In this document: in pieces, positions 1-8,969 of the stretch
Layout of the letters: each line of letters begins with the position of its first letter
Numbering within the stretch: the stretch's first letter is position 1
Assembly: GCF_014648195.1 (NCBI RefSeq)
Contig: NZ_BMQQ01000010.1
Location: forward strand, 113,642 to 177,331
Length of the DNA stretch: 63,690 nucleotides
Reading direction: 5' to 3'
Source: Streptomyces purpureus
Lineage (GTDB): Bacteria > Actinomycetota > Actinomycetes > Streptomycetales > Streptomycetaceae
Notes under the pieces: model-generated
The model's input: the letters and a program-made list of their open reading frames with translations, nothing else
What the model was told of the DNA's origin: nothing
Databases searched by the model: none
Position numbers and translations under genes: made by a program

Positions 1-767
1 CGCTCGCGGCGCAGGGCGTGGCGCCCTGGGCCACCTGCGCCCCGATCGCCGGGCTCACGGCCGGCGGTGAGGGGTCCGGCGCCGACGCGGGCGCCGAGGG
101 GACCCTGCCCCTGCGGCCCGACGGCACCCCGGCCGAGCCCGGCGTGGACCCCAGCCAGGTGACCCCCAACGCCCCCATCGCCCCCGAGGCACCCACGGCC
201 CCCGCCACCCCCTCCGCTCCCGCCGGCACCGGGAAGCACCGCGGTACGCCCGCCCCGGACGAGACGGCCGACAGCGGTACGGATCCGGGCAATACGCTCA
301 ACGACCGCGAATCGGGCCGCCACGCCTCGCGGAGTGACGCCCCGACACGTGAGGTGCCCCACACGGATGGTGGGACCGGTACGGGGCAGGAGGGGTCCGG
401 AACCGGAGCGTCCGGTGACCCGGCGAACGAAAGCGGCGAAACCACCAAGAACCCTGAAACGCCTGAACCAACCGAAACTCCGGAAAGCGGCAACCTGCCC
501 GAATCGGGCGAAAGCTCCGACAGTGCCGACAACTCCGGTACCGCCGAGGTGGACAACAAGGACAACACGGGCAAGTCCTCCGGCGCGTACACCGTTCAGC
601 CCGGCGACAACCTCTCCGTCATCGCCGGCAAGCACAACCTCGACGGCGGCTGGACCGCGCTCTACGACGCCAATCGCCAGGCCGTGGGCGCCGATCCGGA
701 CCTCATCCACCCTGGTCAGAGCCTCGACCTCGACATCACCGTGGACGCCGGACAGGCCCAGAAGTAG
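1..767 (+). CDS. Rpf-like transglycosylase with C-terminal LysM, 5' end cut by window
   Basis: The reading frame is already open at base 3, and its first residues (LAAQGVAPWATC) look like the end of a resuscitation-promoting-factor fold, which usually closes with a QG-aWP-C motif. The gene therefore starts upstream of the window, and the GTG at 18 is not its start. A long Pro/Thr/Glu/Gly-rich linker of roughly 150 residues follows. It ends in a LysM domain (YTVQPGDNLSVIAGKHN ... DLIHPGQSLDL) that should bind peptidoglycan. The same order of Rpf fold, linker and LysM is seen in the next gene, so the two are probably tandem paralogues cleaving spore or cell-wall peptidoglycan outside the cell. 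The linker is unusually long and low in complexity. Confidence 0.8.
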   Translation, partial: LAAQGVAPWATCAPIAGLTAGGEGSGADAGAEGTLPLRPDGTPAEPGVDPSQVTPNAPIAPEAPTAPATPSAPAGTGKHRGTPAPDETADSGTDPGNTLNDRESGRHASRSDAPTREVPHTDGGTGTGQEGSGTGASGDPANESGETTKNPETPEPTETPESGNLPESGESSDSADNSGTAEVDNKDNTGKSSGAYTVQPGDNLSVIAGKHNLDGGWTALYDANRQAVGADPDLIHPGQSLDLDITVDAGQAQK

Positions 768-772
768 CGGCG

Positions 773-850
773 GTTCGCGGGCGTATGTCCGGTTCTGCGC
801 GAATGAGACATGGGTCTCTTTGCCTCAACCGGCGTGTCTCGCCCGCGAAC
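773..850 (+). terminator. Long nested hairpin after the first Rpf-like gene
   Basis: An 11-bp outer stem (773-783 with 840-850, GTTCGCGGGCG) encloses a second potential 6-bp stem (805-810 with 835-840, GAGACA). It begins 5 bases after the stop codon. There is no U-tract, as is usual in Streptomyces. It is probably the terminator separating this gene from the riboswitch-controlled one. Confidence 0.5.
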
Positions 851-987
851 TCCTTCGTCCGCCGCTCCCACCTGCGTAAATGACCGGTCCTGGAAGGCAA
901 GTAGGGGCGTTTTCTCCCAGATGTGCCTCTTTGAACTTCCGGGAGGTCTGTGTCTACGGTCTTCACCGCTCGCCACCGCGGGCCTCG

Positions 988-1194
988 TCGACCGGTCCGC
1001 CGAATCCTGCCGCCGGACGACGGGAACAGTCGTCGCGTCATGCGCCGAAGGCAGGAGCGGGGGACCCAAGGTAAGTGCCGGCCCCGGCCGTTGAGACAGA
1101 CGGCCGACGCCCGGCTTGGGGTGAAGCCACGTGCTAGGACACGTGGCCGGGCACTCACAGCCCGAACCCGACAGCTCACCTCGTAGGCGTCGGT
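988..1194 (+). promoter_or_regulatory. ydaO/yuaA-type c-di-AMP riboswitch upstream of rpfA
   Basis: Conserved blocks of the ydaO class occur in the right order: AATCCTG (1003-1009), GAGCGGGGGACCC (1055-1067), TTGGGGTGAAGCC (about 1116-1128), and the closing block CCCGAACCCGACAGC followed by TCACCTCGTAGGCG (1161-1189). The element ends about 15 bases before the rpfA ATG. Riboswitches of this class bind cyclic di-AMP and in most cases turn expression off. In S. coelicolor the rpfA leader is reported to carry such an element. Boundaries are approximate because I could not fold the RNA. Confidence 0.9.
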
Positions 1195-1207
1195 GAGGAG
1201 AAGTTCC

Positions 1208-1906
1208 ATGCTGTTTTCCGGCAAGGGCAAGCACCGCCGTCCCACGATTCTCGACCGCACGACCCGTGTCGTCACGCTCGCCGGTGTCGCCGGCGCCGCG
1301 GTCGCCGCGCCGCTCATGACCGCCGGTAGCGCCTCCGCCGCCACCGCCGCCGAGTGGGACCGCGTCGCGCAGTGCGAGTCCGGTGGCAACTGGTCCATCA
1401 ACACCGGCAACGGCTACTACGGCGGTCTGCAGTTCTCCGCCTCCACCTGGGCCGCCTACGGTGGCACCGCCTACGCGGCCACCGCCGACAAGGCCTCCAA
1501 GTCGCAGCAGATCGAGATAGCCGAGAAGGTCCTGGCCGGCCAGGGCAAGGGCGCCTGGCCGCACTGTGGCGTGGGCCTGTCCAACGCCGCGTACACCGGC
1601 GGCGAGGCCGCCCCGGCCGCCCCGAAGCCGGAGCGCAAGGCCGAGCAGCCGACCACCCGCAGCGAGCAGCGCACCACGCCGAAGGCCGCCCCCAAGGCCG
1701 AGGCGAAGAAGACCGTCACCACCCCGACCGGCAAGAAGGTCAAGAAGGGCGACGGCGAGTACAAGGTCGTCGCCGGCGACACCCTCAGCAAGATCGCCGA
1801 GGCGCACGGCGTCAAGGGCGGCTGGGAGAAGCTCTTCGAGCTGAACAAGGACGTCGTCGAGGACGCCGACCTGATCTACCCGGGCCAGCAGCTCCACCTG
1901 AAGTGA
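1208..1906 (+). CDS. rpfA: Resuscitation-promoting factor RpfA (secreted lytic transglycosylase, Rpf + LysM)
   Basis: A 232-residue secreted protein. The ATG at 1208 is preferred over the GTG at 1193 because GAGGAG at 1195-1200 gives a well-spaced ribosome site. Residues 1-45 form a signal peptide (positive start, hydrophobic core, SASAA cleavage area). The Rpf catalytic fold follows (residues about 46-125), with the expected Glu57 in QCESGGNW and the closing GAWPHC. After a Lys/Ala/Pro linker comes a C-terminal LysM domain (YKVVAGDTLSKIAE ... DLIYPGQQL). Such enzymes cut peptidoglycan glycan strands during spore germination and growth. Its leader carries the c-di-AMP riboswitch, tying wall lysis to second-messenger level. 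Confidence 0.92.
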   Translation: MLFSGKGKHRRPTILDRTTRVVTLAGVAGAAVAAPLMTAGSASAATAAEWDRVAQCESGGNWSINTGNGYYGGLQFSASTWAAYGGTAYAATADKASKSQQIEIAEKVLAGQGKGAWPHCGVGLSNAAYTGGEAAPAAPKPERKAEQPTTRSEQRTTPKAAPKAEAKKTVTTPTGKKVKKGDGEYKVVAGDTLSKIAEAHGVKGGWEKLFELNKDVVEDADLIYPGQQLHLK

Positions 1907-1964
1907 GCCTTCCGGCTCGCCGGGCGAGGCCTGAAGTGAGCCTTCCGGCTCCGCCGGGCGAGGC
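1898..1964 (+). repeat. Tandem duplication of the rpfA 3' end, with a hairpin in each copy
   Basis: Bases 1898-1930 and 1931-1964 are the same sequence apart from one inserted C. Each copy begins with CTGAAGTGA (the last codons and stop of rpfA) and contains a small GAGCC-ttcc-GGCTC hairpin. The second copy lies entirely in the 3' untranslated region, so a duplication has copied the gene terminus. Confidence 0.85.
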
Positions 1965-2016
1965 CGCCCGCGTGAGCCCGACGACTCTCCCGCGGTGACC
2001 CGGTGAGCCTGTGACC

Positions 2017-2062
2017 ACCCCGGTCCGGCGCGTCTCCCCCGTACGCGCCGGGCCGGGGTTTC
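2017..2062 (+). terminator. Strong hairpin terminator between rpfA and eno
   Basis: Arms 2017-2033 and 2043-2059 (ACCCCGGTCCGGCGCGT and its complement with one G:T position) form a stem of about 17 bp with a 9-base loop, followed by TTT. Confidence 0.75.
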
Positions 2063-2105
2063 CCATGTGCGCGGGGCCTCGCACATGACGGTTACCGCAC
2101 GGTAG

Positions 2106-3569
<1,464 letters not shown>

Positions 3570-3608
3570 GCACGGCAAGGGCTGAGCACCGCCTCGAAAG
3601 CCCGGTTA

Positions 3609-3653
3609 CGTACGTCCCCGCACTCGGTCCCGTACCGTGTGCGGGGACGTACG
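3609..3653 (+). terminator. 15-bp inverted repeat downstream of eno
   Basis: CGTACGTCCCCGCAC (3609-3623) is perfectly complementary to 3639-3653, with a 15-base loop. It lies 39 bases after the eno stop and 28 bases before divIC, so it may end eno transcription. Its place in the divIC leader means an operator or processing site is also possible. Confidence 0.65.
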
Positions 3654-3681
3654 CACGTGAACAAAGGGGAGGCGGCAGACA

Positions 3682-4149
3682 GTGGCCCGGGACCGGTTCT
3701 CCACCGCGACCAGGATCCGGCTGCTCGGCGAGCAGACCGCGGCCCGTGTGTACCGCTCCCAGAACCGCAGACAGGCCCGCCGCTCCCGGCTCACCGGCCG
3801 CGCCGCCTTCCTGGCGCTGATCGTCTGCTCCCTGGTGGTGGCGCTCGCCTATCCGATGCGGCAGTACGTCTCCCAGCGCAACGAGATCGCCGAGCAGGAG
3901 CGGCGCGCCGCCGAGGCCGCCCGGCGGGTCGAGGAGCTGCGGGACGAGAAGGCCCGCCTCCAGGACCCGGCGTACGTCACCCGGCTCGCCCGCGAGCACC
4001 TGCACTACGTCTTTCCGGGCGAGACCGGTTTCACCGCGAACGACCCGGACCTGGCGCGCGAGCGCCACGGCGACCAGGGCGCGAGCGAGCGATCCTGGTA
4101 CTCCAACCTCTGGGACGGCATCGACACCGCCGACCGTCCGGACAAGTAG
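3682..4149 (+). CDS. divIC: Septum formation initiator, DivIC/FtsB family
   Basis: A 155-residue bitopic membrane protein. A basic cytoplasmic N-terminus (residues 1-45) precedes one transmembrane segment (about 46-63, FLALIVCSLVVALAY). After it comes an extracellular coiled coil rich in Glu/Arg/Ala (NEIAEQERRAAEAARRVEEL), then a short conserved region (DPAYVTRLAREHLHYVFPGE) typical of the family. DivIC joins FtsL and FtsQ in the divisome during septation. The GTG start has AGGGGAGG upstream. It heads a group with the DUF501 and ppx genes, 58 bases apart from the former. Confidence 0.92.
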   Translation: MARDRFSTATRIRLLGEQTAARVYRSQNRRQARRSRLTGRAAFLALIVCSLVVALAYPMRQYVSQRNEIAEQERRAAEAARRVEELRDEKARLQDPAYVTRLAREHLHYVFPGETGFTANDPDLARERHGDQGASERSWYSNLWDGIDTADRPDK

Positions 4150-4207
4150 CCCGGACCGTACCCAAGACCCTTCCCCCACGAGCCCCGACGAGAAGACAGA
4201 CGCAGGC

Positions 4208-4744
4208 ATGGAAACGCCCCCTCCGCAGACCGAACGCACCGAGCCCACCGAGGCGGACGTCGCGGCCTTCAAGGAGCAGCTCGGCCGCCCGCCGCGCGGG
4301 CTGCGCGCCATCGCGCACCGCTGCCCGTGCGGCAACCCGGACGTGGTCGAGACCGCGCCCCGGCTCCCGGACGGCACGCCGTTCCCCACGACGTACTACC
4401 TGACCTGCCCGCGCGCGGCCTCGGCGATCGGCACGCTGGAGGCGAACGGCGTCATGAAGGAGATGTCCGAACGTCTCCAGAGCGACCCCGAGCTGGCCGC
4501 CGCCTACCGCGCCGCCCACGAGGACTACATCGCGCGCCGCGACGCCATCGAGGTGCTGGAGGGCTTCCCGTCCGCCGGCGGCATGCCGGACCGGGTGAAG
4601 TGCCTGCACGTCCTGGTCGGCCACTCGCTGGCGGCCGGACCCGGCGTCAACCCGCTGGGCGACGAGGCGATCGCCATGCTGCCCGAGTGGTGGGCCAAGG
4701 GCCCCTGCGTCACCCCGTGCTCCGAGAAGGAGGACGCCAAGTGA
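4208..4744 (+). CDS. DUF501 family protein
   Basis: A 178-residue cytoplasmic protein of unknown function, recognisable as DUF501 by HRCPCGNPDVVET, FPTTYYLTCPRA and VKCLHVLVGHSLA...NPLGDEA. The Cys and His residues in these motifs (CPCG, TCP, CLH) suggest a metal site, which is inference only. Its TGA overlaps the GTG of the ppx gene by four bases, so the two are translationally coupled. The divIC-DUF501-ppx order is widely kept in Actinobacteria. Confidence 0.88.
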   Translation: METPPPQTERTEPTEADVAAFKEQLGRPPRGLRAIAHRCPCGNPDVVETAPRLPDGTPFPTTYYLTCPRAASAIGTLEANGVMKEMSERLQSDPELAAAYRAAHEDYIARRDAIEVLEGFPSAGGMPDRVKCLHVLVGHSLAAGPGVNPLGDEAIAMLPEWWAKGPCVTPCSEKEDAK

Positions 4745-5658
4745 CCCGGGTCGCGGGCATCGACTGCGGTACGAACTCCATCCGCCTCCTCGTCGCCGAC
4801 GTCCACCCCGAGACGGGTGAGCTGATCGAGCTGGACCGGCGGATGACGATCGTCCGGCTGGGCCAGGGCGTCGACAAGACCGGCCGGCTCGCCCCCGAGG
4901 CCCTGGAGCGGACCTTCGCGGCCTGCCGTGAGTACGCCGCCGTCATCGAGGAACTGGGCGCCCAGCGGCTGCGCTTCGTCGCCACCTCCGCCTCGCGCGA
5001 CGCCGAGAACCGCGACGACTTCGTCGCGGGCGTAGTGGAGATCCTGGGTGTGGAGCCCGAGGTCATCACCGGTGACCAGGAGGCCGAGTTCTCCTTCACC
5101 GGCGCCACCGGCGAACTGACGCGGGACCAGGGGGAGTACCTGGTCGTGGACATCGGCGGCGGCTCCACCGAGTTCGTCGTCGGCAACGAGCACGTTCGGG
5201 CCGCGCGCTCGGTCGACATCGGCTGCGTACGTCTCACCGAGCGCCACATCCGCAACGACCCGCCGGCCGTGGGCGAGATCGCCGCGCTGCGGGCCGACAT
5301 CAAGGCCGCCCTCGACCTGGCCGAGGAGACCGTCCCGCTGCGCGAGAAGCGCACGCTGGTCGGCCTCGCCGGCTCGGTGACGACGGTCGCCGGCCTCGCG
5401 CTTGAGCTCACCGAGTACGACTCGTCGGCGATCCACCACGCCCGTATCTCCCGCGACCAGGTCGCCGAGGTCACCGGACGGCTGCTCACCTCCACCCATG
5501 ACGAGCGGGCCGCCCTGCCGGTGATCCACCCGGGCCGGGTGGACGTCATCGCGGCCGGCGCACTTGTCCTGCTGGAGATCATGGAGCGGGCAGGGGCCGA
5601 CGAGGTGGTCGTCAGCGAGCACGACATCCTCGACGGAATCGCTTATTCCGTGGCCTGA
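4741..5658 (+). CDS. ppx: Ppx/GppA family phosphatase (exopolyphosphatase / guanosine pentaphosphatase)
   Basis: A 305-residue enzyme of the ASKHA fold. Seen are phosphate loop 1 (GIDCGTNSIRLLVADV at the N-terminus), loop 2 (VVDIGGGSTEFVV) and the conserved GLAGSVTTVAGL. The family hydrolyses terminal phosphates of polyphosphate or converts pppGpp to ppGpp; the sequence does not tell which substrate applies. It lacks the C-terminal HD domain of long E. coli-type enzymes, as is usual for the short actinobacterial form. The GTG start overlaps the DUF501 stop (GTGA). Confidence 0.92.
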   Translation: MTRVAGIDCGTNSIRLLVADVHPETGELIELDRRMTIVRLGQGVDKTGRLAPEALERTFAACREYAAVIEELGAQRLRFVATSASRDAENRDDFVAGVVEILGVEPEVITGDQEAEFSFTGATGELTRDQGEYLVVDIGGGSTEFVVGNEHVRAARSVDIGCVRLTERHIRNDPPAVGEIAALRADIKAALDLAEETVPLREKRTLVGLAGSVTTVAGLALELTEYDSSAIHHARISRDQVAEVTGRLLTSTHDERAALPVIHPGRVDVIAAGALVLLEIMERAGADEVVVSEHDILDGIAYSVA

Positions 5659-5712
5659 GGGCCGTTCGAAGGCGGTTTCCATGGTGCTCCCGCCCCATCC
5701 CGCCGGAAAACT

Positions 5713-5730
5713 TCGTGAAGTTCTTCACAA
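5713..5730. promoter_or_regulatory. Probable Rex (NADH-sensing repressor) operator
   Basis: TTCGTGAAGTTCTTCACAA contains the palindrome GTGAA-gttc-TTCAC (5715-5728). This fits the known actinobacterial Rex site TGTGAA-n4-TTCACA apart from the outermost base of the left arm. It lies 55 bases after the ppx stop and 309 bases before ndh. Rex represses respiratory genes when the NADH/NAD+ ratio is low, and a type II NADH dehydrogenase is an expected target. Confidence 0.65.
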
Positions 5731-5738
5731 GGAAAAGG

Positions 5739-5792
5739 GCCCTGACGGGTGCCACAACGGGGTTCCGGGCCCCCGAGGCACCGTGTCAGGGC
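5739..5792 (+). terminator. Long hairpin between the Rex-like site and ndh
   Basis: GCCCTGAC (5739-5746) pairs with 5785-5792, and GGTGCC (5748-5753) pairs with 5777-5782. This makes a 14-bp stem with a small internal loop, and G/C runs inside could extend it. It could end ppx transcription, or act as an attenuator for a transcript starting near the Rex site. No U-tract follows. Confidence 0.55.
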
Positions 5793-6038
5793 TCTTCCGT
5801 ACCTGCGAGGGACGGGCGTTGGGGTGTTTCGGTGGTGTGAACACCAGGGGCGGTCCGGCATGGAAAAGGCCTCACAGGGCCAGCTCACAGGGGGTGAACA
5901 ACGTCCGTCGTTACACCCTGGTTCCTCTGCGGCGCCATGACCTCGGTCACGTGGGCGGCGGAGTGTAGCAGAGGTGCCCGAAGAGCTTGTGAAGGGGCGC
6001 ACGAGCGACCCCCCCGAGGGGGGTGGATACTCGATGGC
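5793..6038 (+). promoter_or_regulatory. Leader region of ndh with two further inverted repeats
   Basis: No coding region is credible here. Two symmetrical sequences stand out. TGGTGT-ga-ACACCA lies at 5833-5846. An imperfect repeat at 5892-5918 pairs GGGTG with CACCC and AACG with CGTT around TCCGT. A half Rex-like TTGTGAA is at 5987-5993. The region probably holds the ndh promoter and operators; the transcription start cannot be fixed from sequence. Confidence 0.35.
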
Positions 6039-7424
6039 ATGAGCACCACGGAGCGTCCCAGGATCCTCGTAGTAGGCGGCGGGTACGTAGGCCTGTACGC
6101 AGCTCGGCGCATCCTCAAGAAGATGCGCTACGGCGAGGCGACCGTCACGGTCGTCGACCCGCGGTCGTACATGACCTACCAGCCCTTCCTGCCCGAAGCC
6201 GCCGCAGGCAGCATCTCGCCGCGCCACGTCGTCGTCCCGCTGCGACGCGTCGTGCGCGGAGCCGAGGTGCTCACCGGTCGCGTCACCACCATCGACCAGG
6301 ACCGCAAGGTCGCCACGGTCGCGCCGCTCGTCGGCGAGGCCTACGACCTGCCGTTCGACTACCTGGTCATCGCGATGGGCGCGGTCTCCCGCACCTTCCC
6401 GATCCCCGGCCTCGCCGAGCAGGGCATCGGCATGAAGGGCGTGGAGGAGGCCATCGGCCTCCGCAACCACGTCCTGGAGCAGCTGGACAAGGCGGACTCG
6501 ACGACCGACGAGGAGGTCCGCCGCAAGGCGCTGACCTTCGTCTTCGTGGGCGGCGGCTTCGCCGGCGCGGAGACCATCGGCGAGGTCGAGGACATGGCCC
6601 GCGACGCGGCGAAGTACTACACCAACGTGAAGCGCGAGGACATGCGCTTCATCCTCGTCGACGCCGCCGACAAGATCCTTCCCGAGGTCGGCCCGGAGCT
6701 GGGCCGCTGGGGCAAGGAGCACCTCGAGGCCCGTGGTGTCGAGATCTACCTCTCGACGTCGATGGACTCCTGCGTCGACGGCCACGTCGTGCTGAAGAAC
6801 GGCCTGGAGGTCGACTCCAACACGATCGTGTGGACCGCCGGCGTCAAGCCGAACCCGGCGCTCTCCCGCTTCGGCCTCCCGCTCGGCCCGCGCGGCCACG
6901 TGGACGCCCAGCCGACCCTCCAGGTCACCGGCACCGACTACATCTGGGCCGCCGGCGACAACGCCCAGGTCCCGGACGTCGCCGCCCGCAAGGCCGGCGT
7001 CGAGAACGCCTGGTGCCCGCCGAACGCCCAGCACGCGCTGCGCCAGGCGAAGGTCCTCGGCGACAACGTGGTCTCCGGCATGCGGGGCTTCCCGCAGAAG
7101 GAGTACAGCCACTCCAACAAGGGCGCGGTCGCGGGTCTCGGCCTGCACAAGGGCGTCGCGATGATCGTCATGGGCAAGATGAAGATCAAGCTCAAGGGCC
7201 GTCTCGCCTGGTACATGCACCGTGGCTACCACGGCATGGCCGTGCCGACCTGGAACCGCAAGATCCGCGTCTTCGCCGACTGGACCCTTGGCATGTTCCT
7301 CAAGCGTGAGGTCGTCTCCCTCGGTGCGATGGAGACGCCGCGCGAGGAGTTCTACGAGGCCGCGAAGCCGGCGCCGGCGCCCGCCGCGCAGTCCTCGGCC
7401 CCGGAGAAGGCCAAGGCCTCCTAG
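6039..7424 (+). CDS. ndh: Type II NADH dehydrogenase (non-proton-pumping NDH-2)
   Basis: A 461-residue FAD enzyme that passes electrons from NADH to menaquinone at the inner face of the membrane. It shows the FAD Rossmann motif at the N-terminus (ILVVGGGYVGLYAA), the second dinucleotide-binding motif (FVFVGGGFAGAET), the family segment SYMTYQPFLPEAAAGS, and the FAD-binding IWAAGDNAQVPD. The C-terminal third, with basic and hydrophobic stretches (KMKIKLKGRLAWYMHRGYHG), is the usual membrane-attachment area. I chose the ATG at 6039 because the protein then begins MSTTERPRILVVGGG, although its ribosome site is weak. A hairpin terminator follows. Confidence 0.95.
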   Translation: MSTTERPRILVVGGGYVGLYAARRILKKMRYGEATVTVVDPRSYMTYQPFLPEAAAGSISPRHVVVPLRRVVRGAEVLTGRVTTIDQDRKVATVAPLVGEAYDLPFDYLVIAMGAVSRTFPIPGLAEQGIGMKGVEEAIGLRNHVLEQLDKADSTTDEEVRRKALTFVFVGGGFAGAETIGEVEDMARDAAKYYTNVKREDMRFILVDAADKILPEVGPELGRWGKEHLEARGVEIYLSTSMDSCVDGHVVLKNGLEVDSNTIVWTAGVKPNPALSRFGLPLGPRGHVDAQPTLQVTGTDYIWAAGDNAQVPDVAARKAGVENAWCPPNAQHALRQAKVLGDNVVSGMRGFPQKEYSHSNKGAVAGLGLHKGVAMIVMGKMKIKLKGRLAWYMHRGYHGMAVPTWNRKIRVFADWTLGMFLKREVVSLGAMETPREEFYEAAKPAPAPAAQSSAPEKAKAS

Positions 7425-7443
7425 CCCAACCGCAGTACCCCGC

Positions 7444-7479
7444 AAGGGCCGTCCGCCATCCGTGGTGCGGACGGCCCTT
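7444..7479 (+). terminator. Hairpin terminator after ndh
   Basis: AAGGGCCGTCCGC (7444-7456) is complementary to 7467-7479 around a 10-base loop, starting 20 bases after the ndh stop. Confidence 0.75.
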
Positions 7480-7586
7480 CGCGTGTTTTGCCGAGTCGTT
7501 GCGTGCCGCTGGGACTGCAACGGCTACTTACGGTGTTTACGTGGTGACGAGCATTGCTGGGGCACGACATCACGGAGGTGTGCACC

Positions 7587-8888
7587 ATGGCCGACGCCGC
7601 GCTGCGGCTGACCACTCTTGCCGAAGATCTGCTGGGAACTCCGCTCCCCGTGCGTCTGCGGGCCTGGGACGGCAGCGAGGCGGGACCCACCGGCGGCCCC
7701 GTCCTCATCATCAACCAGCGCCGGGCGCTGCGCCGACTGCTGTGGAAACCGGGCGAGCTGGGCCTCGCGCGGGCCTGGGTGGCCGGGGAGATCGACGTCG
7801 AGGGCGACCTCTACGACACCCTGGACCGGCTGGCCGGCCTGATCTGGGAGCGCGGGGGCGACGACGCGGCCGTGCATCCCGTACGCGACCCGAAGCTGCG
7901 GGCCGCCGCGAAGGCGCTGGTGAAGCTGGCAGGCCCGTGGCCGCCGCCCGCACCGCCGGCCGAGGAGATGCGCCGGCGCACCGGCCCGCTGCACACCAAG
8001 CGGCGCGACAAGGAGGCCATCAGCCACCACTACGACGTCGGCAACGACTTCTACGAGCTCGTCCTCGGGCCGTCGATGGTCTACTCCTGCGCCTACTGGT
8101 CCGAGAACGGCACGCTGGAGGAGGCGCAGCGCGACAAGCTCGACCTGATCTGCCGCAAGCTCGGCCTCAAGGAGGGCGACAGGCTCCTGGACGTCGGCTG
8201 CGGCTGGGGCTCGATGGCCATCCACGCCGCCAAGGAGTACGGCGCCGAGGTCGTCGGCGTCACCCTCTCCCGTGAGCAGGCCGCCTACGCCCGTAAGCGG
8301 ATCGCCGAGGAGGGGCTGGCCGACCGGATCGAGATCCGCGTCCAGGACTACCGGGACGTCAAGGACGGGCCGTTCGACGCCATTTCGTCCATCGGGATGG
8401 CCGAGCACGTCGGCTCCGTGCGCTACCGCCAGTACGCCGACACGCTCTTCGCCCTCCTCAAGCCGGGCGGGCGGCTCCTCAACCACCAGATCGCCCGCCG
8501 CCCCGAACGGGACGAGGCCGCCTACAAGGTCGACGAGTTCATCGACGCGTACGTCTTCCCCGACGGGGAGCTCGCGCCGGTCGGACGGACCGTCACCCTC
8601 CTGGAGGAGGCGGGCCTTGAGGTGCGGGACGTCGAGGTCATCCGCGAGCACTACGCGCGCACCCTGCGCGAGTGGGTGGCCAATCTGGAGGCGCGCTGGA
8701 ACGAGGCCGTCCGGCTCTCCTCGCCCGGCCGGGCGAGGATCTGGCGGCTCTACATGGCCGCCTCCGCGGTCTCCTTCGAGCGCAACAGGATCGGTGTCAA
8801 CCAGATCCTGGCCGTGAAGACCCCCGAATCGGGGACCTCGGGCGTCAACTTGCGTCCGCGGGCCTGGACCGAGGTCGCGAAGGCCTGA
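7587..8888 (+). CDS. Cyclopropane-fatty-acyl-phospholipid synthase-like SAM methyltransferase
   Basis: A 433-residue enzyme expected to add a methylene group from S-adenosylmethionine to unsaturated acyl chains of membrane lipids. The C-terminal half holds the SAM site (LLDVGCGWGSMAIHAA), the family signature ISHHYDVGNDFYELVLG, and conserved downstream segments (SIGMAEHVG, FVFPDGELAPV-like). The N-terminal 120 residues match the lipid-binding region of the long CFA form. The ATG at 7587 is chosen for its GGAGGTG site at 7575-7581. A sterol- or mycolic-type methyltransferase activity cannot be excluded by sequence alone. Confidence 0.9.
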   Translation: MADAALRLTTLAEDLLGTPLPVRLRAWDGSEAGPTGGPVLIINQRRALRRLLWKPGELGLARAWVAGEIDVEGDLYDTLDRLAGLIWERGGDDAAVHPVRDPKLRAAAKALVKLAGPWPPPAPPAEEMRRRTGPLHTKRRDKEAISHHYDVGNDFYELVLGPSMVYSCAYWSENGTLEEAQRDKLDLICRKLGLKEGDRLLDVGCGWGSMAIHAAKEYGAEVVGVTLSREQAAYARKRIAEEGLADRIEIRVQDYRDVKDGPFDAISSIGMAEHVGSVRYRQYADTLFALLKPGGRLLNHQIARRPERDEAAYKVDEFIDAYVFPDGELAPVGRTVTLLEEAGLEVRDVEVIREHYARTLREWVANLEARWNEAVRLSSPGRARIWRLYMAASAVSFERNRIGVNQILAVKTPESGTSGVNLRPRAWTEVAKA

Positions 8889-8915
8889 CCCCGGGGCCGG
8901 TGCCGACACGGCGAA

Positions 8916-8947
8916 GGGCCGGGCTCCCCGTGCGGGGAGCCCGGCCC
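8916..8947. terminator. Bidirectional terminator between cfa-like gene and ABC permease
   Basis: A perfect 14-bp stem, GGGCCGGGCTCCCC (8916-8929) with 8934-8947, around a GTGC loop, lies between two convergent genes and can serve both. Confidence 0.85.
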
Positions 8948-8969
8948 TGGCCGTCGTCGAGACCGCGCG

